Source: Branchiostoma belcheri (taxonomy: Eukaryota > Chordata > Leptocardii > Amphioxiformes > Branchiostomatidae). Taken from it: a DNA stretch of 64,000 nucleotides. This document shows positions 41,919 to 50,835 of this stretch, one piece after another. Location: contig NW_017804009.1 in assembly GCF_001625305.1 (NCBI RefSeq), positions 572,554 through 636,553 on the forward strand. Direction: 5' to 3'. The notes under the pieces are model-generated. The model was not told the DNA's origin and made no database searches. It was given only the letters and a program-made list of their open reading frames with translations. Both the position numbers and the translations under genes were made by a program. The first letter of the stretch is position 1, and every line of letters begins with the position of its first letter.

Positions 41919-42610
41919 AGACTGACGGGATTGCTTTCACGTCTTTGATGATAGTTTTCTTGTTGGTAAGTATAAAAATCTATCTGGGATTTCTGATCAT
42001 AGCATCCCAGTCTAGAGTTGTACCTGTACCAGGTGTATTGATGGCTTTCCTGGTGGGTGAAGTAGGTGTTCATTATTGTCAAGCTATTTCTGAGGCAAAA
42101 GTCAATGAATCTTTCTCCTTCTTCGTTTCTTTCTCCTATGCCGAATTCGCCAATTACTCCATCAACTGCACTGCTGCCAACGTGGCAGTTAAGGTCACCC
42201 ATTAGGATAATATCACTTTCATTTGGCAAGGCGTCAAGTGTGTCCTCTAGTTCTTCATAGAAATGTTCTTTTTCTTCTCTTGGCCTGCCCTGTTGGGGTG
42301 CATAAGCCTGTATAAAGGCGATTTTGTAGCTTTCTATGTTTAGTGTTATCGCAATGATGCGGTTGCTTACATTAAATACTTTTTCAATATTTTGTGAAAA
42401 GTCTGGGTCGAGGAAGAAACCCACGCCGTGTCTCGAGTTTTCCTCACTTCCCGAATAAATGAGTTCATAGTTGTGTACTGTTTTCCTTCCGTTCCCTTTC
42501 AGGCGTGTTTCTGCAACTCCCAGCAGTTTGAGCTGCCGTTCCTCCATCAAATCAACAATTTCTTCCGCCTTCCCACGTATGGTACCAGCATTAAGGGTCC
42601 CTACATTCAC
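41919..42610 (-). pseudogene. LINE APE-type endonuclease domain
   Basis: The minus-strand frame from ATG 42610 shows the exonuclease/endonuclease/phosphatase blocks in order: MNVGTLNAGTI (N-block), LLGVAETRL (E-block), FIQAYAPQ (Y-block), IILMGDLNCHVG (D-x-N), then NTYFTHQESHQYTWYRYN and QKSQIDFYTY (S-x-x-D). These nick target DNA for LINE insertion. The domain is open to the gap; RT is not present downstream. Similar to craniofacial-development-protein-2-like EEP domains of RTE/CR1-type LINEs. Confidence 0.85.
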
Positions 42611-42847
42611 GTATCCAGTACTCTTAGTCCATTTCCGTTCCGTCGTTTTCCTTGAGGTCCGACCATTCGAGGCTGACTGCGTAATTCTTGAGCAAGTAGA
42701 GTAGATCCACCGCCGGCTTGCTAGGCCTGTCGCGGCTTCGCCGCTGCCGTTAGCGTTACCCAGGAGGTACCACGAGGAGGGGGCAGTCGGTCTCTACCTT
42801 CCGGTCCGCCGTCTATTCCGCCTAACACCCTGTGCACCATTGACGGG

Positions 42848-43533
42848 CCTTCGGACAATGATAGTTTGGCTACGTCACTAACAAACACTCGGCCGTCGGA
42901 CTTGTGTAAACCGGCCGTACGAACCGAGAAGTGTGAGGGGCTTTCGGACATTTCTATGCCTGCCCCTGATGAATCGGCACTGGGAAAATCGTCTACACCA
43001 CCTGTGACGCGTGGAACCTCCCTGTCTACTTCGCGCAGCACACCAGTGACGAACCTTCGGGCAATGATAGTTTGGTTACGTCACAGACAAATTCTCGGCC
43101 GTCGGACTGGTTACGTCACAGACAAATTCTCGGCCGTCGGACTTGTGTAGACCGGCGGTACGAACCGATAAGTGTGAGGGGCTTTCGGACATTTCTATGC
43201 CTGCCCCTGATGAATCGGCACTGGGAAAATCGTCTACACCACCTGTGAAGCGAGGAACCTCCCCGTCTACTTCGCGCAGCACACCAGTGACGAACCTTCG
43301 GACAATGATAGTTTGGTTACGTCACAGACAAATTGTCGGACTTGTGTAAACCGGCCGTAGGAACAGAGAAGTGTGAGGGGCTTTCGGACATTTCTATGCC
43401 TGCCCCTGAAAAATCTGCGCCTACATCATCTTCAACACCTGCAACGCGTACTGCAAGACCTCAGCGTCGACGAACACGCCCTAGGCACCTAACAGACTTT
43501 GTATGTCATGAGGACTATGCTTTATATATTTAA
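42848..43533 (+). repeat. ~205-bp tandem repeat, three units, in a possible Pol tail
   Basis: Units start at 42848, 43053 and 43295; the second has an extra ~35-bp internal duplication (43073-43107, 43108-43142). In one frame each unit encodes KCEGLSDISMPAPDESALGK and TRGTSLSTSRSTPVTNLR-like peptides. After the last unit the frame ends in PQRRRTRPRHLTDFVCHEDY, the basic R-P..L.DFV ending seen in LTR-element Pol tails. Repeats may be coding linkers. Confidence 0.7.
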
Positions 43534-43872
43534 ACGATCTTTCACTATCAACCTCTGCTTGAAGAGTACGACATGCGATGCGTTTGCCCCCGGCAAGCGG
43601 AGAGAATTCAAGACTTTCAAGGATTTCCATGGAAGGTGTAGCTGAAGCAGAAGAGTCTGAAGCTGATGACGTGTGGAAGAGGAAGAATGTGGTCAAGATG
43701 AAGGCGTTTCTCTGAAGGCAGGGAGACTACCAGCAGGGGGACCTCCCCTGGGACGCAGGCGTAATGCTGACCAGCAGGCGGATGGTGACAGGCTCTCCGA
43801 CTACAGCGATTTGAGAAAGATGAGTAGGAATATACTGTTTTCTGTGTTGTTTGCAATTCAACATTGACTGAA

Positions 43873-44070
43873 TTGGTACTATGCTATGATGTACAGTACA
43901 TGATTTGGTACTATGCTATGATGTACAGTACATGATATAGTCTAGATGAACAGAACATGAAGTTCAGCTGTACCCATGTAGGATAGGTGAGGAAAGATGA
44001 CTGTACAGTCTAGATAAACAGAACATGAAGTTCAGCTGTACCCATGTAGGATTAGTGAAGTAAGATGATT
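43873..44070. repeat. Two adjacent short tandem duplications
   Basis: TTGGTACTATGCTATGATGT... (31 bp) occurs twice at 43873 and 43904. AGTCTAGATGAACAGAACAT... (~68 bp) occurs twice at ~43939 and ~44007. Recent slippage or non-allelic duplication. Non-coding. Confidence 0.85.
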
Positions 44071-44089
44071 GTTTGTAGTGAGACCATAA

Positions 44090-44449
44090 GGCCACACCAA
44101 TTTAATTTCTTGGTTAACGGATTTTTCTAGAAAAATAATGGATCGGGCGGGCGAAAAAATAAAAACAGGCCTAGGCATCGTATTATGGCCCAAAATGGTA
44201 CGATAGGAGCCATGAAGTCAACACACCAGGCTGGTTCAAAATTTAAACAATGAATTTTAACCTTTTTATGATACCATTGCATTTAAAGATGGAATAACTG
44301 TAACAACTAGGATGAAAATGACTGTTTTCAACTGTTCAGGGCAAAATATGAGCATTTTGCAGTTGATTCTGAATTTTTATTTTTATTTGCAAATCAGAAA
44401 AAAATGAAGCGGGCGAATCCGTTAACCAAGAAATTAAATTGGTGTGGCC
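44090..44449. mobile_element. PIF/Harbinger-like MITE, copy 1 (360 bp)
   Basis: Terminal inverted repeats of about 40 bp start GGCCACACCAATTTAATTTC and end with the complement. It is flanked on both sides by TAA (44087-44089, 44450-44452). TAA/TTA 3-bp duplications are the hallmark of PIF/Harbinger. A second complete copy is at 54340-54708 and a gap-truncated one at 52413-52538. No ORF; mobilised in trans if at all. Confidence 0.88.
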
Positions 44450-44452
44450 TAA

Positions 44453-44949
44453 GAAGGATGTTCGAAGAAGGCTACGTGGGAGCTGGGAATAACTTGCTGC
44501 TGGCTGTGCTCTCAGACTGCACAAGCGAGCCTCTTGTTGCTGGCTGCAGGGCACTGGGTCTTATCAATGTCCTTATCACGAAGCCGTATTGGGAGCTAGT
44601 GGAGTCCAAAAACTTCCATATTCTGGATTTATCCCTTCAGCTTTGACAAAATTCAAAGAGTGGCAGCATGACGCTTCACCCCTCCTCGAGCCGGACCTGC
44701 CATCGCTATTCCAGGCAAACGACCGACCAATTCAGCCCATTCAAGATGCTGTCTTCAAGGCACTTTATGAAGAGACAACAGACAGCATGAAGGCCATAAC
44801 AAAACAAGCCCTGGAAACGGCGTTAGCCAACATCACTGTTGTGATCGAGAGACTGTTCCCTGAACAGCTCCATGGGGAATTCTCCAAGAACGATTATCCA
44901 AGACATTTCTCTTTTCCCCAGCCCCTGCCTTGGAAAGAGAATCTTGAAC
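44453..44949 (+). CDS. First visible exons of the microexon gene
   Basis: Just after the MITE: RRMFEEGYVGAGNNLLLAVL, VAGCRALGLINVLITKPYWE, SKNFHILDLS; a one-base shift near 44638 leads to LTKFKEWQHDASPLLEPDLP, SLFQANDRPIQPIQDAVFKA, LYEETTDSMKAITKQALETA and PLPWKENLE, ending before GTAAGT at 44950 in phase 1. The same protein occurs in fragments at 40180, so it belongs to a repeated family, probably a DNA-transposon accessory or transposase protein. Function unknown. Confidence 0.55.
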
Positions 44950-45307
44950 GTAAGTCAAATTTTATTTTCTAATATGAGACGGTTTCATATCAAACATTTC
45001 ATGCGAACTAGTCTTTGAAATGCTGCTAAATTATAACATCTAAATGACTTGTCTGCTTTTAATTTTATGTTTAATTCCAGGGAGAGCAGCGTTGTTTTAT
45101 TTCGTCCCGTGACACACAATTCAAAGTTTCCCGTAATTTTTTAACTCCCAAACTGGCCGGCACTTAGCCGTCAGCCCTATAGGTCTGCAATTTTTTTGTA
45201 TGCTAGCAGTGGGGTGCCACACAAGTGTCATGTTGCTTCAGTAACTGCTTATACGCAGTGACTACGACCCAATATATATCTAACATCATTCATGTCCCTT
45301 TTAACAG

Positions 45308-45331
45308 ACACACAAGCAGAGGATCCACATG
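45308..45331 (+). CDS. Microexon 1 (24 nt)
   Basis: Acceptor CCCTTTTAACAG, donor GTATGT. Phase 1-1. It encodes HTQAEDPH when joined to the preceding C. Confidence 0.65.
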
Positions 45332-45448
45332 GTATGTTAACCCACCTATTCATTTATATCAACATCCCTAAATGAATAATTTTTATATATTGAACCTCCT
45401 CCTCCCTGCAGTGATTGGAATTAATTTATAAGGCCCTTGTATTTACAG

Positions 45449-45478
45449 CCCGAGATTTGATCCTGAACGGGTTTGATC
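45449..45478 (+). CDS. Microexon 2 (30 nt)
   Basis: Acceptor TGTATTTACAG, donor GTAAGT. Phase 1-1. It encodes ARDLILNGFD. Confidence 0.7.
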
Positions 45479-45600
45479 GTAAGTGGTGAACAATTGCTAT
45501 ACTTTTTACCCAAAGCTTATTCCTTTCTTATTCTGTATCATGACAGTCTAAAATTTATTATCCCTTTAAAGTAAAACGCTACTTATTTCCACTTTTCCAG

Positions 45601-45630
45601 TATCAGGCCTCGACTTCGTAGACATGAATT
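45601..45630 (+). CDS. Microexon 3 (30 nt)
   Basis: Acceptor CACTTTTCCAG, donor GTAAGT. Phase 1-1. It encodes LSGLDFVDMN, an acidic/hydrophobic motif. Confidence 0.7.
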
Positions 45631-45922
45631 GTAAGTTTCATATCTTATTTTACGTTGGTCACACCCAACTACTGGAGGACATATCTCAAATTCCGACCTT
45701 GTTCGAATCAATTTCACATTTGCTTCCTGTATCGTCGACAATGCCCATGATCTTACTTATTACTTAACTAACCTGGACTTGAACACCTTCGATAGTACAT
45801 ATAAAATTTAAATTCGCCCATTCCAACCCATCTCTTGTCTTAACCTAATTGTGTAATAGTCTATTAATTAATGACGCACAATTATTGTTATAATACTAAC
45901 TAGCTCTTGCTTACTTCTTCAG

Positions 45923-45946
45923 TTGCCGACCTCGACAACCTGGACC
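45923..45946 (+). CDS. Microexon 4 (24 nt)
   Basis: Acceptor TTACTTCTTCAG, donor GTACGT. Phase 1-1. It encodes FADLDNLD. Confidence 0.7.
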
Positions 45947-46225
45947 GTACGTTATATTACTCTTTATTTGAAATTTAGATAGCTCTAAGCAATCTCTTTT
46001 AGGGCTCCTACCCACACAATCAATATAATGTCACTGACCTGGGTACAAATATAGGACATAATGTCTGATACTTGGCCTTACAGTTACCATTTTAACATTT
46101 TGCAGTTTACAAAATTACAAAATTTGTGGTCCTTGCGTCATTCACATATATTGTATAGAGGCAAACAGTTTTCATGTAGTGTGTGCAATAGTTAATAACC
46201 AAACCACATCCTCTATTCATTTCAG

Positions 46226-46255
46226 TGACTGACTGGGATCCAACTGACCTACTTC
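46226..46255 (+). CDS. Microexon 5 (30 nt)
   Basis: Acceptor ATTCATTTCAG, donor GTGAGT. Phase 1-1. It encodes LTDWDPTDLL, with Trp and Leu between acidic residues as in activation domains. Confidence 0.7.
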
Positions 46256-46560
46256 GTGAGTACTATTAATACCTCCTGCATTATGATTATATCTCCATGC
46301 TAACTTGTCTTAAATCCCAGTTAAATTTCTATACACGTCGTACGTTTACCACTACTACCAAAATACCTCAAACATATCAATAAAAAGGCTATGTGATGGA
46401 GTCACAAAGTCCATATTGCCCTTTTGCTATCAAAATATCCATTCCTGACAATAAGTAGGGTTTACACATTTGTATACCCTACAATGATGTATTTAGACTT
46501 ACATAAATACAACATACATATATACTTATCTATATACATGGGTACTTTTTCTTTCTGCAG

Positions 46561-46641
46561 ACTTACTACACTCACCAGAAATGGCGACTGAGCCCGTGGC
46601 TCCATCTGTACATACGGCCACCGCAGTGGCAACAGCCACAG
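46561..46641 (+). CDS. Exon 6 of the cassette (81 nt)
   Basis: Acceptor CTTTCTGCAG, donor GTACAG. Phase 1-1. It encodes HLLHSPEMATEPVAPS then an Ala/Thr/Val-rich linker. Confidence 0.7.
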
Positions 46642-46851
46642 GTACAGACTTATTTAACACATGAAGAACCTTTTTTGAGTTGCAATTTCTATCCAGCCCT
46701 ATAAATACCACTAAGAATTCGCATCTGTGCAAAACTAAATATAATTTGTGATCCATGAGTCTTCTTACAATATGGTACAGACTGTTTACAGTTTATGTTC
46801 AGTACACTAGTAAAGTTAAATAACAAGTTCTTATGCTCTATCACAATTCAG

Positions 46852-47165
46852 TACACGATGGAGCCAACTCTGAAGAAAATCCTGATAAGTATTCTGCTGT
46901 ACTTCTAAAAGCAAGGAAAGGAAGCAGTGGAAAGCAAAGTATGCTGAGAGAGAAAGTAACTAGCAAAAACGCATAGGCAAAGCTACATGCCCAAGCTGAG
47001 GAGCATGCCAGAAACAAGAACAGCAGGAGGGAAAGAGGAAGCTCCTTAGAGGGCAGGGTAGCTTCCGTGGTTCACTCTTCAAACATCGGTACGGGGATGT
47101 CAAAAGCTCAGAAGCGTGCTGCAGCAGCATCCCTCTGTCGCCGGAGATGCAACAGAACCAGCAGA
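46852..47165 (+). pseudogene. Terminal exon with in-frame TAG
   Basis: After CACAATTCAG the phase-1 frame continues VHDGANSEENPDKYSAVLLK, then KARKGSSGKQSMLREKVTSK and NA before TAG at 46973-46975. The same frame stays open for another ~60 codons (AKLHAQAEEHARNKNSRRER, KAQKRAAAASLCRRR) to TGA at 47168. Either the short form is real or one Gln codon became a stop. The long form is a basic coiled coil, suited to DNA binding or dimerisation. Confidence 0.55.
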
Positions 47166-47229
47166 TACTGACCGATACCCAACTGCTTCTCCAGAAACAG
47201 ACAAGGACACTGAATTCGTCAGAACGACA

Positions 47230-47401
47230 TTGCCTTTTCCTTTCAGGTGGAAGAGGTACACCGCATACAGGCAGTTCGTCAGGTGGTGCTACCAGTACCT
47301 GGGGAGGAATGTCCGAGTGCCCCTGCCATCCTGTGCTGTTGCTGCCAGTCGCCGAACCTCCGGTCGACTACACCGGGTTTATGGACGCCAATCAGGACTG
47401 A
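47230..47401 (+). pseudogene. P2X7-ballast-like C-terminal domain fragment
   Basis: The frame reads RWKRYTAYRQFVRWCYQYLG, then RNVRVPLPSCAVA. After a one-base shift it ends EPPVDYTGFMDANQD. R-Y-x-A-Y-R-Q-F-V-x-W...LG...R..LPSC resembles the cytoplasmic C-terminal domain of P2X7-like proteins, which is also widespread in isolated form in invertebrate genomes. The upstream Cys cluster was not seen. Confidence 0.5.
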
Positions 47402-47778
47402 TGTGTATAGGAGATAGTTCTTTCTTTTTGTTACAGGCAATCTAAAGTTCTTTTTAGTTACATTTTGCATTTCTATTTTCTAACATAATACAGTAAAACA
47501 TCAATTTGTCACAATTAACTTCTTGGTTACACGTAAATAAGAATGTACTCAAAGAAAAATGTTGGAGTCTGGATGGATGACTTGCTTATGATAAAATTCT
47601 TAACATCCGAACCGCCGCTTCATTCCATCCCATGAAAGTGGTGTAACTTAACTACATCAAACACCAAAGAAATGATAAACTAGTTAAATCTGAGGACATC
47701 TATAGACTAGCACTGCTTGCCAAAAGAGGATCTCTCTAACGTGAAAAGCTGCGAAGTCCATCTTATTGTTTGGGCCCG

Positions 47779-47870
47779 AAATGGCAGAAAGAGACGAGCA
47801 GAGAGAATACACATTAAAAATACATTGTAGGGTACGTAGACATACATTGTAGGGTACGTAGTCATGTATT
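47779..47870. repeat. Short dispersed repeat, plus 24-bp tandem
   Basis: AATGGCAGAAAGAGACG through GTAGACATAC matches 59266-59330. GTACGTAGACATACATTGTAGG is then tandemly duplicated. Probably a piece of the transposon-derived block seen at 59110-59340. Confidence 0.65.
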
Positions 47871-47921
47871 AAATGGCAGGGAGCCAGAGTTACTAGAAAT
47901 CAAGTCCAGTACGGTATTATT

Positions 47922-48150
47922 TTGGTCTCGTGGTTTCCCGGGAGAGTTCTACGCAGGCCTAGCAAGTGGACAGTCCATCGTGTGTACTTTATGGCTCTGA
48001 CAGGCAGGCTGGGCCTTGGAAGACTCGATGTCCCTCATCTCTGCCACAAGTCATTGTGCGTCAATATTGATCACTTGTCATCAGAACACATTCTGTTAAC
48101 AATTCTAGGCAAAGCTGTAGAGTCCAACCGTGTTTGTCACAGCCTTGACA
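47922..48150 (+). pseudogene. Zinc-binding His-Me finger (HNH-type) endonuclease fragment
   Basis: The frame reads TVHRVYFMALTGRLGLGRLD, then VPHLCHKSLCVNIDHLSSEH and AVESNRVCH. The V-x-H-L-C-H-x-x-x-C-x-N-x-x-H-L-x-x-E block is the Zn-binding core of His-Me finger nucleases (zf-His_Me_endon, I-PpoI-like): catalytic His in SHLCH, Asn in CVN, zinc His in DHL. The N-terminal part is missing. Confidence 0.6.
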
Positions 48151-48508
48151 TACTATATAGGCTATGTCATGTTAAGAAACTGTTATCTGTTCTGGCCACC
48201 AAAGTACACTGAATATCTTCAAAGGGAGTACAAACTGTTAGTATGGTACTATGTCTTTCTTGCTTTCAACTTCTACAACCGTAACGATTGCTTTTCAAGA
48301 ATGAAAGCATAACTTTGGACGCCACTCATGACAGAAAAAAAAACACTTTTGCCAGTCTGTGGCGCCATAGCCTGACTATTGACTGAAATAAGTGCAATGA
48401 ATAGACAAAATAAACAAAAATTGTTGTACATTTTATATTTAGATTTTAAGCTTTCCCAGAAGTGATATGCTCTTATGCGAAATCCCTCCATCTTCTTTTT
48501 GCTTCCAG

Positions 48509-48615
48509 CTTGTCATCGGAGACCAAGCCACATGCAAGAACATTAGTGGGGCCAAGCGACTACGTAGGAACCATAGATTTACCACGATTGTTAATCGAAG
48601 TGTGTTTCTGTTCGT
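48509..48615 (+). pseudogene. DUF6589-like gene fragment B, exon 1
   Basis: After GCTTCCAG it reads LVIGDQATCKNISGAKRLRR and NHRF. V-G-D-Q-x-T-x-K-x-I is a signature I associate with DUF6589-type proteins. Confidence 0.55.
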
Positions 48616-48660
48616 GTCACTTTTCTTTCACAAAAAGATGCTGATTCAATGTATTTGTAG

Positions 48661-48773
48661 GAGACTTCCACTTCTTGTGGGAGGCCGGCAAATGTATTTT
48701 GCTGGCCCATTGAACGTCACCTGTGAATGTGGGGTCCGTTGCCCATCTGAAGGACCTGGTGAACAGGACACTT
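48661..48773 (+). pseudogene. DUF6589-like fragment B, exon 2, in-frame stop
   Basis: After TTTGTAG it reads GDFHFLWEAGKCILLAH, TGA (48708-48710), then TSPVNVGSVAHLKDLVNRTL and DLK. The stop stands where related copies have Trp-type residues (compare WGRP in fragment A at 18310), so TGG to TGA is likely. Confidence 0.55.
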
Positions 48774-48947
48774 GATTTGAAAGGTGGTTACTTATTTCAT
48801 TGAACTCTGTTCATTTGTCTTAATTCTCACACTTGGCAACATATGATGGGGTGTTGAAATCAACGATCATGTTAATAAAGCACATAAATATGTGGAACAA
48901 TTATATTTCCATATTTTTTTCAAGATATTCTTGGTGCTTCTTTCCAG

Positions 48948-49352
48948 GCAGCAACTTCTACGTCCTAGATGATTTTCTCCAAAACATCACGCATGCCCTC
49001 CTGACGGCGGCACTGATGTCTCAACTGGGAATGGAGTCTGTGGATGATGTGTACCAAGGAGAAGACAGCGTAGAGGACATCTGTCAGTCTTTCGTGGAAA
49101 CATTCCAGAGCAAGAGAAGACACCAGGACAGAAGGGATGATGCTCTGTTTGACATGTCATCATCACTCCTGTATCATCATCCCAGGATCAAGCCCCTTCT
49201 TGCACATGGAAGACATCGTCAGTGACTTGAACCTCGACCTGGGACTTCCAGGAACTGGACGGGGCCTGGGTGGACGAGGTCCTCCAGGGTCTGGACGACC
49301 AGAACACGACGAAAGCCCTGGAGGACTGGATTGCTCAGTGACCCGTCCAGCC
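48948..49352 (+). pseudogene. DUF6589-like fragment B, last exon
   Basis: After CTTTCCAG: SNFYVLDDFLQNITHALLTA, ALMSQLGMESVDDVYQGEDS, VEDICQSFVETFQSKRRHQD to a stop at 49225. A neighbouring frame continues with acidic LDGAWVDEVLQGLDDQNTTK and ALEDWIAQ before TGA, suggesting a frameshift near 49190-49235. Acidic C terminus. Confidence 0.5.
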
Positions 49353-49360
49353 CTTACTGC

Positions 49361-49400
49361 TTTGACCTGAGTTTGAAGACTTACGAACAGTATAGGTTTG
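49361..49400. repeat. 40-bp direct repeat, left copy
   Basis: TTTGACCTGAGTTTGAAGAC through GTATAGGTTTG is repeated identically at 50033-50072. The two copies bracket the tyrosine-recombinase fragment. Confidence 0.9.
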
Positions 49401-50025
49401 TTCACGCTACTCCGCAAGTCCAACTTAGTCACTCCCTCGCGGGCGCCGGGCGGCCTTCTCCGCTGACAAGCATCTCACTCGCGAATCACTTCAGCTCACC
49501 CCAGACGGCTTGATCGTTCGGATCACGTGGTCAAAGACTCGGCAGTTCCGGCAGAAGGTTCTGCAACTTCCGGTAGCAGCCATACCGGGACATCCGCTCT
49601 GCCCGAGAGCAGCCTACCTGCATATGACCCGCCTCCTCCCTGTCTTGGATGATTCCCCCGCGTTCCTCGTCCCCGGGTGCGAAGGCGGACTTGTGTCTCT
49701 CACACATTCCACCCTCGTTTCCCACCTCAAGACTTTCCTGCAAGCTGCCGGCTTCCCCTCAGACAAGTTCTCCGGGCACAGTTTCCGACGCGGGGGCGCA
49801 ACCTTCGCCTGGCACTGCGGTGCGGACCCCAGACCATCAAACTCATGGGCGACTGGTCCTCCGACGCCTACGAGGTCTACTTAGATTCCTCCCTAGAACA
49901 GCGTTGGTCCTTCAGCAAACACCCCTCCAACTCAATCTGCCAGAGCACCACAAGCTCCGCCCCAAACCCCCCCTTGTCCCGCTGATCGCCGCCATACGAC
50001 ATTATAGCCTTTATCTGGAATGAAG
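49401..50025 (+). pseudogene. DIRS/Crypton-type tyrosine recombinase fragment
   Basis: In order: FTLLRKSNLVTPSRAPG (first catalytic Arg region); after a one-base shift SADKHLTRESLQLTPDGLIV, RITWSKTRQFRQKVLQLPVA and AAYLHMTRLLPVL; then SHLKTFLQAAGFPSDKFSGH and SFRRGGATFAWHCG (H-x-x-R box); after a second shift KLMGDWSSDAYEVYLDSSLE (GDW and the nucleophile Tyr region). Essentially a complete YR domain with two frameshifts. Such recombinases excise and integrate DNA through a Tyr-DNA link. Confidence 0.85.
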
Positions 50026-50032
50026 TCACTAC

Positions 50033-50260
50033 TTTGACCTGAGTTTGAAGACTTACGAACAGTATAGGTTTGAGTTGGACTGTTGGAATGAAGTCACTTC
50101 GGTCCCTAAGAAGAAACGGGGCATTGAAATACTGCTGAGTCTCCCGGAGAAAAACGATGAATTCCGGACGAAGGAATTCCTGACCGCTAAACTATCAACA
50201 ACTACTACATCTGTGCAATCCGTGGGTAGACCAGTATATAGCTACTATTACTACCTGTAG
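50033..50260 (+). CDS. Exon of a coiled N-terminal transposon-type protein
   Basis: The frame reads FDLSLKTYEQYRFELDCWNE, then VTSVPKKKRGIEILLSLPEK and NDEFRTKEFL. The K-T-Y-E-x-Y...EL..W..VT..PK...G..I..SLPE pattern is like the first exon of several cnidarian/amphioxus retroelement Gag-like proteins. The 5' 40 bp is the right direct repeat, so the exon was duplicated or interrupted. Confidence 0.45.
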   Translation, partial: FDLSLKTYEQYRFELDCWNEVTSVPKKKRGIEILLSLPEKNDEFRTKEFLTAKLSTTTTSVQSVGRPVYSYYYYL

Positions 50261-50637
50261 GCTACAACTGAAGACAATAGTGTTGCGACAACGAATATGG
50301 CAAGGGCTTCTGGCACAAATCTCACCTGTATAGTCTGCCATAGACTGTAGTAATATAGTACAAAACCCATGTAATTAATTCTGACATATTTCATACAATG
50401 TATTTTTCTCTAAAGCGCGATCTATAGACTCACAAGATGACAAAATAAGGCTTATTTCATAATGGCCCCCTGCTTTTATATTCCATGGCACAACAGTATT
50501 TATAATACATGTATTGGTTTTAAATCTAGTCAAGTATCATGTATATAAAAAAGCTCTTGACATATGTAATAGTCTTTTTATACACTGTAATTTGAACTCT
50601 GTCTTGGTACTTATCACAAACTGTCGTAAAATCAGAG

Positions 50638-50835
50638 AAAGGCCGGGACCTCGAGCTTCAGCTTCAGCTCTGGGCTAAATTACCAAAGCTGGACCTGGAT
50701 ATCACAGGGGCAGACAGAATTCACAACCTCAGTAAATTGAAAGTAGAACAAAAGAAACAGCTGCTAACACATCTTGTCAAAGCAAATCCTGGTGTCGATG
50801 AGGATGTTCAGGACTTCTTTTATCCCTTAAAATAA
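50638..50835 (+). CDS. Short helical ORF
   Basis: A frame with no ATG reads KGRDLELQLQLWAKLPKLDL, DITGADRIHNLSKLKVEQKK and QLLTHLVKANPGVDEDVQDF to FYPLK and TAA. Strongly helical and protein-like; probably a last exon. Unrecognised. Confidence 0.4.
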   Translation, partial: KGRDLELQLQLWAKLPKLDLDITGADRIHNLSKLKVEQKKQLLTHLVKANPGVDEDVQDFFYPLK

